Shown here one piece after another: positions 18,777-28,075 of a stretch of 64,000 nt of DNA. Both the position numbers and the translations under genes were made by a program. The first letter of the stretch is position 1, and every line of letters starts with the position of its first letter. The stretch comes from Leptospira sp. WS58.C1 (GTDB taxonomy: Bacteria > Spirochaetota > Leptospiria > Leptospirales > Leptospiraceae), in NCBI RefSeq assembly GCF_040833995.1, contig NZ_CP162137.1, positions 1,960,001-2,024,000 on the forward strand, written 5' to 3'. The notes below the pieces were generated by a model. That model saw only the letters and a list, made by a program, of their open reading frames with translations, had not been told where the DNA came from and ran no database searches.

Positions 18777-21700
18777 TCAAGAACATCCTGTAGTTGCCCC
18801 GCAGGACATACATTTCAAACAGGAACCGTTTCTTACCATTTCGAAAGATCCGCATTCTGTGCAAGAATCTCCGGTATAACCTTTGATCCTTGCCATTTTG
18901 ATCTCTTCCATCAAAGCAATCCCTGAACTTGGTTTTTCCGTCCTCATCATCTGTGAATAGGAAATCGTTTCCGGCTCGGAAGAAGGAACAGTTTCCACTA
19001 CTGTGGAAGTTGGCGGCTGCTCCGTCTGCTTAGTCTGAATGGACTCGGAAGATTTCCTGGAACCTATCTCGTCTCCTCTTAGGTCTTCCGGAGCAACTTG
19101 GCCCAGGTCGTATCTTCCCAAATAAGTGATCGCAAGTTCTCTGAAGATAAAATCGATCACGGAAGTACTCATTTTGATATGTTTGTTTCCGGTCACGATA
19201 CCGTTCGGCTCGAATTTGAAGAATGTGAATGCATCCACAAACTCTTCTAAAGGGACCCCGTGTTGCAGACCTAAAGATACGGAAATAGCGAATGCATTCA
19301 TCAAACTTCTGAATGCAGCACCTTCTTTGTGCATATCCACGAAGATCTCTCCGATCTGTCCGTCTTCGTATTCGCCGGTTCTCAAATAAACTTTGTGACC
19401 GCCCACAACCGCTTTTTGTGTATAACCCGCACGTCTATTCGGAAGTTTACGTCTATGAGAGATATACTTATAAACGATCTTTTCCGCAAATTGAGAAGGA
19501 TCTTTAGCAACCGCAGCCTCTGCGATCTCTTCTTGTTCTTCTAACTCGATCCCGTTTAGAAGTTCCAATACAGAGTTCAAAGGCTGAGAAAGTTTAGATC
19601 CGTCACGATAAAGAGCATTCGCTTTTACCATCATCTTCCAAGAGATATAGTATGCGTTTTTGATATCTTCGATCGTTGCATCTTCCGGAAGGTTGATGGT
19701 TTTCGAGATCGCACCGCTGATAAACGGCTGAGCGGCAGCCATTGTGCGGATATGAGACTCGTAAGAAAGATAACGTTTCCCGTATTTTCCACATTTGTTC
19801 GCGCAATCGAATACCGGATAATCTTTCTCTTTTAAATAAGGAGCGTTCTCAATAGTCATTGTCCCGCAAACATAATCGTTCGCTTTATTGATATCGTCCT
19901 TAGAGAAACCTAAATACTCGAGCAGATTGAATGTGAAAGAATCGTATGTTTCTTTTGCGATACCAAGATTCTTTTGTAAAAAATTCTCGCCCAAGTTGAA
20001 CTTGTTGAATGCAAAATTGATATCGAAAGCATAAGGAAGAGAAGATTCTACTTTTTCCAAGATCTCGTTCGTGAAACCTTTCTCTTTTAGGCTTTGGGTA
20101 TTGATCACAGGAGCTCCGTTTAAGGTAGCATGCCCTTTGCAATAGTTCACGATGGACTCGATTTCGGAAGGGGAGTATCCCAATTTACGAAGAGCCAGAG
20201 GAACGGATTGGTTGATAATTTTGAAATAACCGCCACCCGCTAATTTTTTGAATTTTACCAGAGCAAAATCAGGCTCGATCCCTGTAGTATCGCAGTCCAT
20301 TACAAGACCGATCGTTCCGGTTGGAGCGATCACGGTTACCTGTGCATTTCTGTATCCATGAGCTTCTCCCAAAGAAACCGCATTATCGGAATCTTCTTGA
20401 GCCGCTTTCAAAAGGTAAGAAGGGCAGTAGGCAGGATCAATTCCCACAGGAGTGATTGTCAGTCCTTCGTAGTCTTCGGAAGGAACATTATAAGCCGCTC
20501 TTTTATGGTTTCTCAGAACTCTAAGCATGTGCTTTTTGTTCTTCTCATAACCAGGGAATGGTCCTAGTTCCTTTGCCATTTCCGCAGAAGTAGCATAAGC
20601 GGTCATATGCATGATAGAAGTAATGGCGCCGGTAATTGCCATAGCCTCCTTGGAATCATAAGGAATTCCCATGATCATCAATGCGGAACCAAGATTTGCG
20701 TAACCAAGTCCGAGAGTTCTGAACTTATAGGAAAGTTCTGCGATCTCTCTGGAAGGGAACTGAGCCATGGTCACGGAAATCTCGAGGATGATTGTCCAAA
20801 GACGGCAAAGATAACGGAAACTTTCTACGTCGAAAACAAGAGTTTCCGGATCGATAAATTTCTGTAAGTTCGCAGAAGCCAGGTTACATGCAGTATTATC
20901 CAAGAACATGTATTCTGAACATGGGTTGGAAGCGTTGATATTCCCGTCTTCCGGACAAGTATGCCATTCGTTAATGGTAGTATGGTATTGAGTTCCTGGG
21001 TCGGCAGAAGACCAAGCTGCAAAAGAAATTCTATCCCAAAGGTCTCTTGCTCGGATCGTTTTTGCAGGTTTAGCGGCTCTTTTTTCTTTGAGTGCTTTTT
21101 CTTTTTCCGTTCTATTATATAAATGCCAAGGAAGGTCTTGCTCTACGGCATTCATGAATTCGTTCGGAAGACGAACAGAGTTATTGCTGTTCTGTCCGGA
21201 AACGGTATTGTACGCTTCGGATTGCCAGTCGGTGGTCAACTCTTCGAAAAGGATCTCTTTGTATCCTTGTCTTGCAAGATCGATCACTCTTTTGATATAA
21301 TTATCCGGAATTAAAACTCTCTTAGCTTCTACAATAGCTTTCTTAAGAGCGGAGTTCTTTTTAGGTTCGAAACGATCCTCTCCCTCCATCTCGTAACAAG
21401 CTTTCATGATCGCATTTAGATGTCTGTTGTTCAGAATGGATCCGGTTACAAGAGAAGCTACTTTCTTCTCTTCTTCCACTTTCCAGTCTACGAAACGATC
21501 GATATCCGGATGATCTACATCCAAACATACCATCTTAGCAGCACGACGAGTGGTTCCTCCGGACTTGATCGCACCGGCAGCACGGTCTCCGATTTTTAAG
21601 AAACTCATCAAACCGGAACTTTTTCCCCCGCCGGAAAGGGATTCATTTTCCGCTCTCAAGTTGGAGAAGTTGGTTCCTGTTCCGGAACCATATTTGAATA

Positions 21701-22370
21701 AGCGAGCCTCACGGACCCAAAGATCCATGATCCCGCCTTCATTGACTAGATCGTCGTCTACACTTTGGATAAAACATGCATGAGGTTGCGGATGTTCGTA
21801 GGCAGAAGAGGATTTTACCAATTTTCCACTGGTAGGATCCACATAGAAATGTCCTTGGGATTTGCCGTCGATCCCGTAAGCCCAATGTAATCCGGTGTTA
21901 AACCATTGAGGGGAGTTGGGAGCAGCCATTTGAGAAGCCAGCATGAAAGAGACTTCTTCATAGAAAGTTCTAGCACTTTCTTCGTCGGAAAAATAACCGT
22001 ATTTGTATCCCCAATAGGTCCAACAACCCGCTAAACGGTGAAAAACTTCCTGCGCTGAACTCTCACCGCCGAAACGATCTTCTGCTTTTAAGGAAGAAAG
22101 TTTTTCAGTGTCCGGTTCAGAGCGCTGTAACCATTCCGGAATGCCTTTTTCATCTACTTTTTTTAAGTATTTCGGCACTCCTTTACGTCTGAAATATTTC
22201 TGGGCAAGAATATCGACGGCAACTTGAGACCATTGGTCCGGAACAAGTATGTCCTTAGCTTCGAAAACAACGGATCCGTCAGGGTTAGAGATCTTAGAAT
22301 TCCTCTTAACCCAATTTAGGTCCTTAGAAAATCCCTTCTCAGGTGAAGTGAAATGTTTATTTAGCTTCAT
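18777..22370 (-). CDS. nrdJ: Class II (vitamin B12-dependent) ribonucleotide reductase
   Basis: About 1197 residues. It reduces ribonucleotides to deoxyribonucleotides with adenosylcobalamin as radical source and needs no oxygen. Visible landmarks are [18 protein letters not shown] near 165, [40 protein letters not shown] (the catalytic cysteine region), [23 protein letters not shown] and a C-terminal tail with C-x2-C and further cysteines that regenerates the active site or binds zinc. The start at 22370 is chosen because AAGGAG lies 7 bases upstream; an ATG at 22397 is less likely. It stands alone on the minus strand. Confidence 0.96.
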   Translation of the reverse strand: MKLNKHFTSPEKGFSKDLNWVKRNSKISNPDGSVVFEAKDILVPDQWSQVAVDILAQKYFRRKGVPKYLKKVDEKGIPEWLQRSEPDTEKLSSLKAEDRFGGESSAQEVFHRLAGCWTYWGYKYGYFSDEESARTFYEEVSFMLASQMAAPNSPQWFNTGLHWAYGIDGKSQGHFYVDPTSGKLVKSSSAYEHPQPHACFIQSVDDDLVNEGGIMDLWVREARLFKYGSGTGTNFSNLRAENESLSGGGKSSGLMSFLKIGDRAAGAIKSGGTTRRAAKMVCLDVDHPDIDRFVDWKVEEEKKVASLVTGSILNNRHLNAIMKACYEMEGEDRFEPKKNSALKKAIVEAKRVLIPDNYIKRVIDLARQGYKEILFEELTTDWQSEAYNTVSGQNSNNSVRLPNEFMNAVEQDLPWHLYNRTEKEKALKEKRAAKPAKTIRARDLWDRISFAAWSSADPGTQYHTTINEWHTCPEDGNINASNPCSEYMFLDNTACNLASANLQKFIDPETLVFDVESFRYLCRLWTIILEISVTMAQFPSREIAELSYKFRTLGLGYANLGSALMIMGIPYDSKEAMAITGAITSIMHMTAYATSAEMAKELGPFPGYEKNKKHMLRVLRNHKRAAYNVPSEDYEGLTITPVGIDPAYCPSYLLKAAQEDSDNAVSLGEAHGYRNAQVTVIAPTGTIGLVMDCDTTGIEPDFALVKFKKLAGGGYFKIINQSVPLALRKLGYSPSEIESIVNYCKGHATLNGAPVINTQSLKEKGFTNEILEKVESSLPYAFDINFAFNKFNLGENFLQKNLGIAKETYDSFTFNLLEYLGFSKDDINKANDYVCGTMTIENAPYLKEKDYPVFDCANKCGKYGKRYLSYESHIRTMAAAQPFISGAISKTINLPEDATIEDIKNAYYISWKMMVKANALYRDGSKLSQPLNSVLELLNGIELEEQEEIAEAAVAKDPSQFAEKIVYKYISHRRKLPNRRAGYTQKAVVGGHKVYLRTGEYEDGQIGEIFVDMHKEGAAFRSLMNAFAISVSLGLQHGVPLEEFVDAFTFFKFEPNGIVTGNKHIKMSTSVIDFIFRELAITYLGRYDLGQVAPEDLRGDEIGSRKSSESIQTKQTEQPPTSTVVETVPSSEPETISYSQMMRTEKPSSGIALMEEIKMARIKGYTGDSCTECGSFEMVRNGSCLKCMSCGATTGCS

Positions 22371-22415
22371 AGCATGCTCCTTATGAAACTCCAGCAAAAA
22401 ATAGTGCGTTTTTGG

Positions 22416-22442
22416 ATTATGTCACGCTACTATAGCTTTCAA
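22416..22442 (-). promoter_or_regulatory. Candidate sigma70-type promoter of nrdJ
   Basis: On the minus strand TTGAAA (22437-22442) is followed after 15 bases by CATAAT (22416-22421), about 46 bases before the nrdJ start. The spacing is short, so this is only a candidate. I see no cobalamin riboswitch in this leader. Confidence 0.3.
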
Positions 22443-22582
22443 ATTTCCTGGTAGTACTTTTTCCAAAAGCTGTTCGGTTTTTGCCGGAAAATTGTCCGTA
22501 GATCTGATCAGAAAATACCTATGTCTCGAAGATTTTTCATTGCCAGCCTGCCTCATTTCTAAAAACTGGATTCTGCTACCAG

Positions 22583-22662
<80 letters not shown>

Positions 22663-22938
22663 ATCTTTCCTTTCCTTCCAATCTTAGCAAATTTCGGTTT
22701 ATTTACGATCTTCTTTATAGACCCTTTAGATCCACATTTGTTTAGTCTTTTTGGTATAATTTACGTTATATTTTAAAAAAATTGATACGAAAAACATAGA
22801 GTGGCTGCAATCACACACTCCCGTTAAGTAACATACGATCGATTAGGGCAACGCTCGTATTGTAACGTATTCTTATAGAAAAAATCAATGTGACAAACGA
22901 AGGTAAATTTTTTGTAGACGGGGAACTCAAAAAAAATA
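22663..22938. other. Intergenic region between tRNA-Asn and arsR-type gene
   Basis: About 275 bases without a convincing reading frame. It is AT-rich and leads from the tRNA 3' end to the arsR-type gene. ACGATCGATT at 22835-22844 occurs again at 24299-24308, beyond the desaturase gene. No terminator for the tRNA with a clear stem is seen. Confidence 0.5.
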
Positions 22939-22960
22939 CATATTGATACATTTAGATATG
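22939..22960. promoter_or_regulatory. Operator-like repeat at the arsR start (copy 1)
   Basis: A 22-base element with mirrored ends CATAT...ATATG around TTGATACATTTAG. It overlaps the likely start codon of the ArsR-type gene. A copy matching at 18 of 22 positions lies before the downstream hydroxylase gene (23284-23305). Autoregulation by an ArsR-type repressor is the simple reading. Confidence 0.55.
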
Positions 22961-23254
22961 TCAAAATATACACAGATGGATCGGGAACTGCAAATTTTTT
23001 TAGATGCCGTTTCCGGTGAGAGTAGACAAAAAATTTTGATGTCCTTCCACAATGGGAAAGAACGCGCAATGAGTGATTTAATCAAGGATTCAGATCTTGG
23101 ACAATCGACCATTTCCATTCAATTAACCACTCTTTGCCGGGCAGGCCTGCTATTACGTCGAAAACAAGGGAAGGAAGTGTATTATCGTCCCGATAAGGTT
23201 CGCATCATTGCCATGATCGACAAGCTCAGTTCGTTCTTGAAAGGATGTTGCTGA
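22958..23254 (+). CDS. ArsR-family transcriptional regulator
   Basis: About 98 residues from ATG 22958; an ATG at 22976 or the TTG at 22943 could also be used, and none has a good Shine-Dalgarno site. The winged-helix pattern is clear: FLDAVSGESRQKILMSF, then the recognition region DLGQSTISIQLTTLCRAGLLLRRKQGKEVYYRP. The CxC metal motif of classic ArsR proteins near the start of the DNA-reading helix is absent; the only cysteines are in TTLCRAG and the C-terminal CC. So the effector cannot be named, although the paired Cys could bind a soft metal or thiol. Confidence 0.88.
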   Translation: MSKYTQMDRELQIFLDAVSGESRQKILMSFHNGKERAMSDLIKDSDLGQSTISIQLTTLCRAGLLLRRKQGKEVYYRPDKVRIIAMIDKLSSFLKGCC

Positions 23255-23283
23255 CAAAGAATGGAGCGTTAACGTTGGCCCAA

Positions 23284-23305
23284 TATATTGATATATTTAA
23301 ATATA
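23284..23305. promoter_or_regulatory. Operator-like repeat before hydroxylase gene (copy 2)
   Basis: A 22-base AT-rich element, TATATTGATA followed by TATTTAAATATA, matching copy 1 in the same orientation. It lies 24 bases before the start of the hydroxylase gene, where a bound repressor would block transcription. Confidence 0.55.
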
Positions 23306-23328
23306 TAAAATTATCTAGGAAATAAAGT

Positions 23329-24192
23329 ATGAAATCAAAGAAAAAATATCACAACGAATTCCGGCGGATAATGAGGAAATTTGGCTTCCCGTTTCTTCTG
23401 CTCGCTTACTCGATCGGCTTATCGCTTTATCCGTCGGAAGGAACACTCATCCTTCTTGGATTTGCGATCATCGGCATACTAATGGAAAATTGGATGCCTT
23501 ACCACAAGGATTGGAGAGGAATTAAGAATGATTCAAAATTAGACGGAGTCTTCAGCATTCTTACGATGATCGTTTCTGTGATTGTGAAGGGTGGGCTAAC
23601 GGTATTGTTCTCGCAATTGAGTTTTGGTTCCCATCTCTGGCCGACGATCCCGTTACCGCTTTCGATTCTTCTTGCGCTCCTGATTTCAGGATTTGGACCG
23701 TATATACTTCATCGCGCTGCACATGAATGGAACGATTTTATGTGGCAGATTCACGCGGTACATCATGCGCCAAATAGGGTGTATTCGCTGAATGCAATGC
23801 GTGCTCATCCCCTGAATGCAGCCTGGAACGTAGTCACGGGGCTTGGTCCATTACTGCTGCTCGGCGCGGATTCGGAAACAATTCTCATTGCCGGTGGCCT
23901 AAACAATTTTTTTTCCATTTTCAATCATATGAACATCGATTTTAAAAACGTTCAGCTATCAATCTTTTTGAATACTGCGGAATTACACCGCTGGCATCAC
24001 TCAACCAAGAAAGACTTTGGCGATCGAAATTACAGCTCCGGTGCGATTACACTATGGGATCACGTTTTTGGTTCATGGAAACTTCCAAGAACAAAGTTCA
24101 ACCGGCAGGATGCAGGGTTGTATGCGACGAACGATTTTCCAATCCTCTCCCTCTCAAGGCAGTTAATTGGTCCTCTTTGCCGGTGTTTATAG
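23329..24192 (+). CDS. Sterol desaturase / fatty acid hydroxylase family protein
   Basis: 287 residues, a membrane di-iron oxygenase family. Several hydrophobic segments (about 18-50, 75-120, 170-195) surround the three histidine clusters that bind iron: HRAAHE, HAVHHAP and HRWHHS, with a further NHMN. The substrate cannot be told from sequence; lipids are usual. The start ATG follows CTAGGA. The gene uses many CTG, CTC and GCG codons compared with neighbours, which together with position after a tRNA suggests acquisition. It is probably controlled by the ArsR-type protein through the shared repeat. Confidence 0.9.
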   Translation: MKSKKKYHNEFRRIMRKFGFPFLLLAYSIGLSLYPSEGTLILLGFAIIGILMENWMPYHKDWRGIKNDSKLDGVFSILTMIVSVIVKGGLTVLFSQLSFGSHLWPTIPLPLSILLALLISGFGPYILHRAAHEWNDFMWQIHAVHHAPNRVYSLNAMRAHPLNAAWNVVTGLGPLLLLGADSETILIAGGLNNFFSIFNHMNIDFKNVQLSIFLNTAELHRWHHSTKKDFGDRNYSSGAITLWDHVFGSWKLPRTKFNRQDAGLYATNDFPILSLSRQLIGPLCRCL

Positions 24193-24235
24193 CCGAGAAT
24201 CCGCTATTTTTTCCGAAAAATCAGATCTCCGATTT

Positions 24236-24268
24236 ATTTCGCATAACAATAATACTGTTATGCGAAAT
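24236..24268. repeat. Perfect 13-bp inverted repeat with 7-bp spacer
   Basis: ATTTCGCATAACA (24236-24248) and TGTTATGCGAAAT (24256-24268) are perfect reverse complements separated by 7 bases. There is no T run, so it is not a standard terminator. The geometry resembles the core site of a tyrosine recombinase, but a simple hairpin is equally possible. Confidence 0.6.
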
Positions 24269-24332
24269 CGGGACATTTAGCCGAAATCTCTTTATATAAC
24301 GATCGATTGAAAATAAAGCCGACTTATTTCGT

Positions 24333-24348
24333 TCCCTTATATAAGGGA
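24333..24348. promoter_or_regulatory. 16-bp perfect palindrome upstream of module 1
   Basis: TCCCTTATATAAGGGA is fully palindromic and lies 90 bases before the first small membrane protein gene. It could be an operator for a dimeric regulator. I saw no copy before the second module. Confidence 0.4.
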
Positions 24349-24438
24349 TTAATAAGAATTTTTCCATTCATCATACTTTGATCCACTTTCACCCCAAACT
24401 CATTGCAGAGTAGCTTTAAACCTAGTAATTTCCTATAT

Positions 24439-24990
24439 ATGTCTTTTAGGAAAATAACCATCCTTGTTTCATCACTTTTTGTAGGAGGTGTTTTGCTCTT
24501 ATTGCTTGTACCTTCTTCTTCCAAGAATGCTGCCGTTCCTAATTCCGGAAAAAACGTTTTTTCCGAAGGTTTCTCCGCATTTTCGAATATTTTAAACCTG
24601 GGTTCCTTCTCCTCCGCTCAGGAAGAAGAAGGACTTATACCTGCTTCTCTCTTAAGAAACGAAACTCCTGACAATTTATATTGGATAGCGGTGGCAACTC
24701 CAAGAGATGCCGCGGAAACGAAGGCCCAAAATGAACTCAGAGAGGACTGGGCGGCTCTTTATGGAAAGATCTACTCGGGAAAAGCCACTCGCGAAGAGAT
24801 AGTCGAATATTTTACGACACAAATCAAACTACATGAAGATCAATTGGAACTATTGAAGATCATGGAGGATCGGTATCCGGAACGTTTGAACGACGATTCG
24901 AGAAGAATGATCCTGGCAGGAAAGGACCTATATGCTAAAAAGCTAAAAAACGTAAAAGATGAATATGAAAAACACATAAACCAAAAATAG
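24439..24990 (+). CDS. Small membrane-anchored protein, module copy 1
   Basis: 183 residues from ATG 24439; the TTG at 24403 would add an implausible N-terminus. One membrane segment (about 7-26) is followed by a low-complexity linker (GKNVFSEGFSAFSNILNLGSFSSA), then a conserved helical domain: ETPDNLYWIAVATPRDA, ALYGKIYSGKATREEIVEYFTTQIKLHEDQLELL, EDRYPERLNDDSRRMILAGKDLY. I do not recognise a family. A paralogue of nearly the same length lies at 29795-30340, in the same position before a second copy of the large hydrolase. It probably works with that enzyme at the envelope. Confidence 0.8.
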   Translation: MSFRKITILVSSLFVGGVLLLLLVPSSSKNAAVPNSGKNVFSEGFSAFSNILNLGSFSSAQEEEGLIPASLLRNETPDNLYWIAVATPRDAAETKAQNELREDWAALYGKIYSGKATREEIVEYFTTQIKLHEDQLELLKIMEDRYPERLNDDSRRMILAGKDLYAKKLKNVKDEYEKHINQK

Positions 24991-25004
24991 ATTCGGAGAG
25001 AATT

Positions 25005-27224
25005 ATGAATTATCGGTCAATACGAAGGTCCGCATTCGGCTTCGTAGTATGTACGATGTTTTTCGCAGGAAGTGTATCCGTGTTCGCGGATCCTTATTGG
25101 GGATCATTCAAGAAGGACAGCTGCACATCGATTTTCCCAGGGAAACGTCAATATTCGGCAATCTTATACGGGATTCCCTCGGGCCAAAGCTGGGAAACTA
25201 CATGCGCGAATATGGGAGCAACCATTAACGGCCAAGTATTTACGAAACCTAGTCGTTGTAAAAATACGGGTTTTAATATGTGGGGAGAATTCGATCTGAT
25301 CGACGATTCTTGCGAGGCAAACTGGTCTGCAACTGACGACGGTGGAGGGTATAACTGGACTCATAAGAACGACGGCTGCCAGACTTCCGGAACGTACGCG
25401 GGCAAAAGAAAATATTCTTCCCGTATCTGGAACGTGGTAGGTGTCTCCTGGGAAGAAGCATGCGCTAAATTACCTCTTACCATCGCAGGTAAAACGTATA
25501 CCACTCCTACTCGTTGTGTAAATACCGGAACTACAGGAATGTGGGGTGAATGGTATGTTGCAGATTCCAGTTGTGAGTCATCTCCCCGAGCATATACAAG
25601 AGGTGCTCAGGATTCTCTCAAAAGAACAGGAACTCTTTCAGGTTATGTGGATCTTCATACTCACCCTATGGCACATCTAGGTTTTGGAGGTGTGATCTTC
25701 CATGGATCTCCATATGGAGAACCGGCAACCGCACTAGCGGATTGTCCAAGTATGTCTAATGAAGGTCATTCTGCAGGACACTCTAGAGTAGAAGCAATCG
25801 TAAAAGACGATATTATCGGAGCTCTACTTTCTACGGCAAAACATGATAATCGAGGATATGCAAGTTTCCCATATTGGCCGGCAAACAATAGTTATACTCA
25901 CCAAACCATGTATTATGAGTGGGTAAAACGTGCCTATGAAGGGGGACTCCGAACTATGGTGGTCCTTGCGGTAAACGGTGATTATATGTTCGGGGCGACG
26001 GATAACGGCCTTCCGGATATTATCAAAGGTATCGCAATCGCAACGGATCCTATCTACGACCTAAACGACATGAACACTTTGCGCCGTCAAACCCAAGCGG
26101 TATACGATATGCAGACTTGGATCGACCAGAAGAGCGGAGGAGCGGGTCTTGGATGGTTCCGGATCGTTAAAACTCCTGCAGAAGCTCAAACTGTGATCGC
26201 AGCAGGCAAGCTTGCGGTCGTATTAGGTGCAGAGATAGATTATCTAGTAGATTGTACTAGTACGACCTGTACTGACGCAATGATCACTCAAGGCGTTCAA
26301 GAAATGTATGACGCAGGTTTACGTTATATCTTCCCGATCCACTTGAAAACGAACGGATTCGGCGGAGCAGGTCTTTACAATATCCTGGGAAGCGGGACAA
26401 AGTATGACTGTAAACATTACGGACAGGATTGTAACGTCGCAGGTTTAACCTCTTACGGACCTAAGATCATGAAAGCCCTGATGAAAAAAGGAATGATCAT
26501 AGACGTGGGTCACATGTCCGCAAGATCCTTGGACGGAGCCTTGACTTACGCGGAACAACAGGCTTATCCGGGTATCGTTACCGGTCACACAGGCTTATAC
26601 GATATGGCGAATAAGGGAAATCGCCATGAGGCAAATCCAACTGGAACAGCTATCAAACGTATTGTCGCGTTAGGTGGAATGATCGGACTGATCGCAGGAC
26701 AAGGAAATCTAGAGGAAGTAGGGGAATGGAGACAAAACTCCGATGGATCCTATATTCCACATGCCTGCGGAGGAACCACACAGACATTCGCTCAATCCTA
26801 TCAGTATCTCCGAAATTTGATCGGTGACCAAGCGTATGATGGGAGGATCACTGTCGGAACCGACTTTAACGGATTTGCGCATATGCCTGGACCTCGTTAC
26901 GGAACCCGCGCATGTCCAGGAGGAGTTTCTACAATCGTTCAACCGGATTCGGCAAAAGTAGGATATCCTTTCTCACCGGATGCTTCCATTAGAAAAGCTG
27001 CAACTCTTTCGGCTCTTCCTTCTCTTGGAAAATACTCCTTTGGGAATCGGACTTTCGACTTCAATACGGAAGGTGCATCCCATATCGGGCTTATGCCGGA
27101 CTTCTTTGAAGATTTACGACAACAAGGTTTAAAACGTTCCGATTTGGAACCTGTGTATCGTTCGGCTGACTACTTCACTACTATGTGGCAGAACGCCGTC
27201 ACAAGAGGTGCGAGCATCCAATAA
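25005..27224 (+). CDS. Secreted M19-type metallohydrolase with Cys4 repeats, copy 1
   Basis: 739 residues with a signal peptide (about 1-29). Residues 31-103 and 117-190 are two copies of a repeat with four cysteines each (C40, C67, C85, C103; C125, C153, C171, C190) and shared SWE..CA, RC.NTG and MWGE segments. The rest follows the membrane dipeptidase (M19) layout of the amidohydrolase superfamily: DLHTHP at 217-221, the bridging E410 in VVLGAEIDYL, H446, IIDVGHMS with H503, VTGHTG with H528 and GTDFNG with D620. The usual HxD is HxH here. The substrate is unknown; a dipeptide, amide or lactone are all possible. Confidence 0.85.
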   Translation: MNYRSIRRSAFGFVVCTMFFAGSVSVFADPYWGSFKKDSCTSIFPGKRQYSAILYGIPSGQSWETTCANMGATINGQVFTKPSRCKNTGFNMWGEFDLIDDSCEANWSATDDGGGYNWTHKNDGCQTSGTYAGKRKYSSRIWNVVGVSWEEACAKLPLTIAGKTYTTPTRCVNTGTTGMWGEWYVADSSCESSPRAYTRGAQDSLKRTGTLSGYVDLHTHPMAHLGFGGVIFHGSPYGEPATALADCPSMSNEGHSAGHSRVEAIVKDDIIGALLSTAKHDNRGYASFPYWPANNSYTHQTMYYEWVKRAYEGGLRTMVVLAVNGDYMFGATDNGLPDIIKGIAIATDPIYDLNDMNTLRRQTQAVYDMQTWIDQKSGGAGLGWFRIVKTPAEAQTVIAAGKLAVVLGAEIDYLVDCTSTTCTDAMITQGVQEMYDAGLRYIFPIHLKTNGFGGAGLYNILGSGTKYDCKHYGQDCNVAGLTSYGPKIMKALMKKGMIIDVGHMSARSLDGALTYAEQQAYPGIVTGHTGLYDMANKGNRHEANPTGTAIKRIVALGGMIGLIAGQGNLEEVGEWRQNSDGSYIPHACGGTTQTFAQSYQYLRNLIGDQAYDGRITVGTDFNGFAHMPGPRYGTRACPGGVSTIVQPDSAKVGYPFSPDASIRKAATLSALPSLGKYSFGNRTFDFNTEGASHIGLMPDFFEDLRQQGLKRSDLEPVYRSADYFTTMWQNAVTRGASIQ

Positions 27225-27252
27225 AGATATCTAAAACGTAATAGATTTTACC

Positions 27253-27285
27253 GGCCCGCCAACAACCCTGCGGGCTTTTTTTTTT
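27253..27285 (+). terminator. Rho-independent terminator of module 1
   Basis: GCCCGC pairs with GCGGGC around a 10-base loop and is followed by ten T. It lies about 30 bases after the hydrolase stop. Confidence 0.9.
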
Positions 27286-27334
27286 CTCTTAAGCAGATAA
27301 AAAATTCGCTGATTTGAAATAATTTTTAAGTCTT

Positions 27335-28042
27335 TCAACCCAACATTTCTTTCAAGGTATTATAATTCGATCTGGATAGGGCAACTTCTGCAGATTCGCC
27401 TAGAAGGACTTTGAAATGGTTTCCTTTTCCGTGTAATATCTTCTTCACTTCCGAAAGATTGATTATAAAGGATCGATGGGAACGGAAAAAATCGGAATTC
27501 AGTTCCGAAAGAACGGACTCCATGGTTCTGCGTATAAGTTCTTTACGTCCCGACTTGAGATGGATCTCGGTAAAATTGCCGGAAGCTTCCAAATATAGAA
27601 TGTCCTGGAAACGGATTACTTCTATCATTCCGTCTTTCTTCAAGGAAATACTATTTTTTCGCGTAGAATCCGCTTTAGAAGCGGAGGCCGATTTCATACG
27701 ATCAATCGCCGCTATAAATCTTTCTCTTGTGAACGGTTTTGCTACAAAATCCAAAACGCCAAAATCAAACGCGGTCACCGCATTTTGTTTATCCGATGAG
27801 ATCACGATCGTATAAAAGGAATCTTTTTCAGGAAGTTTTAGAATCTCGTAGCCGGATTGCCCTTTTAGATTGATATCCAAAAGTAGAAGGTCGATCGGGT
27901 TTTCACGAATACTATAAAGAGCAGGAGTTAATTCATCGAAGGTCTTGAGAGAGACTAGATTTTTTCCGAATGCCTCTCTGCAATAGTGCTGGATGGTCCT
28001 TGCCATCAGTTTGTCGTCTTCGACTAGAACAGCTCTCACCAT
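27335..28042 (-). CDS. LytTR-family response regulator
   Basis: 235 residues. An N-terminal receiver domain has the acidic pair in VEDD (9-10), the phosphoacceptor D56 in LLLLDINLKG and the conserved Lys in VAKPF. The C-terminal LytTR DNA-binding domain is clear (ISLKKDGMIEVIRFQDILYLEASGNFTEIHLKSGRKELIRRTMESVLSEL, then FFRSHRSFIINLSEVKKI). It is the second gene after the histidine kinase, 33 bases apart, and lies between the two hydrolase modules. Confidence 0.94.
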   Translation of the reverse strand: MVRAVLVEDDKLMARTIQHYCREAFGKNLVSLKTFDELTPALYSIRENPIDLLLLDINLKGQSGYEILKLPEKDSFYTIVISSDKQNAVTAFDFGVLDFVAKPFTRERFIAAIDRMKSASASKADSTRKNSISLKKDGMIEVIRFQDILYLEASGNFTEIHLKSGRKELIRRTMESVLSELNSDFFRSHRSFIINLSEVKKILHGKGNHFKVLLGESAEVALSRSNYNTLKEMLG

Positions 28043-28075
28043 GCTTAGCGATTTCTATAAAAAATTGTCAAAAGG

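Noticed and set aside
22958..23254. Classic arsenic repressor
   Set aside because: The CxC motif in the metal-binding helix is missing and no arsenic-resistance gene is close.
24236..24268. Integron attC site
   Set aside because: The arms do not fit the GTTRRRY core, no integrase gene is near and there is only one copy.
24054..24299. Possible small gene after the hydroxylase
   Set aside because: The frame mostly overlaps the hydroxylase gene in another frame, lacks a ribosome site and runs through the inverted repeat.
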